DNA from: Pseudokineococcus lusitanus
GTDB lineage: Bacteria; Actinomycetota; Actinomycetes; Actinomycetales; Quadrisphaeraceae
Reading direction: 5' to 3'
DNA: 64,000 nucleotides
Assembly: GCF_003751265.1 (NCBI RefSeq)
Contig: NZ_RJKN01000005.1
Location: 186,001 to 250,000, forward strand
Positions 63,953 through 64,000 of the stretch are shown here, piece after piece (position 1 is the first letter of the stretch; each line of letters begins with the position of its first letter). The notes under the pieces were generated by a model. The model had not been told where the DNA came from. It saw only the letters and a list, made by a program, of their open reading frames with translations, and made no database searches. A program made the translations under genes and the position numbers.

Positions 63953-64000
63953 GCGGCGACGGCACGGGCGCCCCGGAGCCGGGGGCCGCGCCGGGGGCCG
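63949..64000 (+). CDS. start of a coupled downstream gene (3' truncated by window edge)
   Basis: GTG 63949 overlaps the helicase-like stop by four bases (GTGA) and opens a frame MSGDGTGAPEPGAAPGA that runs off the window. The first 17 residues are Gly/Pro/Ala-rich and carry no family signal. Tight coupling predicts a functional partner of the large protein. Confidence 0.55.
   Translation, partial: MSGDGTGAPEPGAAPGA

Overview
The window is a very GC-rich stretch of an actinobacterial chromosome. The evidence is lineage-typical genes and RNAs rather than a species match: a 6C small RNA, a ydaO-type c-di-AMP riboswitch in front of an NlpC/P60 hydrolase, a DtxR/IdeR regulator, mycobacterial-type SerC, F420-type LLM oxidoreductase, a fused CydDC and many leaderless promoters (TANNNT hexamer 6-7 nt before ATG/GTG). 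Genus cannot be fixed by eye. No phage, IS element, plasmid function, rRNA or CRISPR was seen; this is core-like chromosome.

Layout. 1-12.8 kb: small metabolic and regulatory genes, including an EAL-LOV-GGDEF protein (a probable blue-light-controlled c-di-GMP enzyme), an HAD phosphatase, an APH-like kinase, a MerR regulator with its operator dyad, a methyltransferase and a secreted xylose-isomerase-like TIM barrel. 12.8-20.3 kb: PrfC, an LLM oxidoreductase coupled to a DUF2530-like protein, a MarR/MFS pair, dienelactone hydrolase, and a BlaR1-like M56 protease with a BlaI repressor. 20.4-26.6 kb: cydA-cydB-cydDC (cytochrome bd oxidase and its ABC maturation exporter); a BlaI-like operator overlaps the probable cydA -10. 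26.8-34.8 kb: AGPS-like FAD oxidase coupled to a PlsC-type acyltransferase, serC, a NarL-type two-component system and an ABC exporter. 35.2-42.7 kb: a saccharopine-dehydrogenase-like reductase, a citrate-synthase-like protein lacking its catalytic residues, pdxH, a DtxR/IdeR regulator and metE. 42.8-51 kb: an MtrA-box/c-di-AMP-riboswitch-controlled NlpC/P60 protein, HNH nuclease, a non-homologous end-joining set (LigD-type polymerase and ligase as separate coupled genes, divergent from ku), an esterase and an App1-like phosphatase. 51-64 kb: photolyase, PRC-barrel-like protein, SDR, a glutathionyl/mycothionyl hydroquinone reductase, MFS, aldo/keto reductase, tRNA-Arg(CCU) with a decayed 3' copy beside it, a Vms1/baeRF-like protein, the 6C RNA and a large DUF4011-type helicase homologue whose ATPase motifs are all degraded.

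The most unusual feature is a set of six short tandem arrays at 15.9, 24.8, 26.7, 35.1, 36.6 and 38.7 kb. Each has 4-8 units. The sequences are unrelated between arrays, yet nearly every unit step is 41 or 42 bp (one is 40), and five of the six carry an imperfect palindrome once per unit. Five arrays lie between genes. The sixth lies inside cydDC, where its 42-bp period keeps frame and supplies the linker between the CydD and CydC halves.
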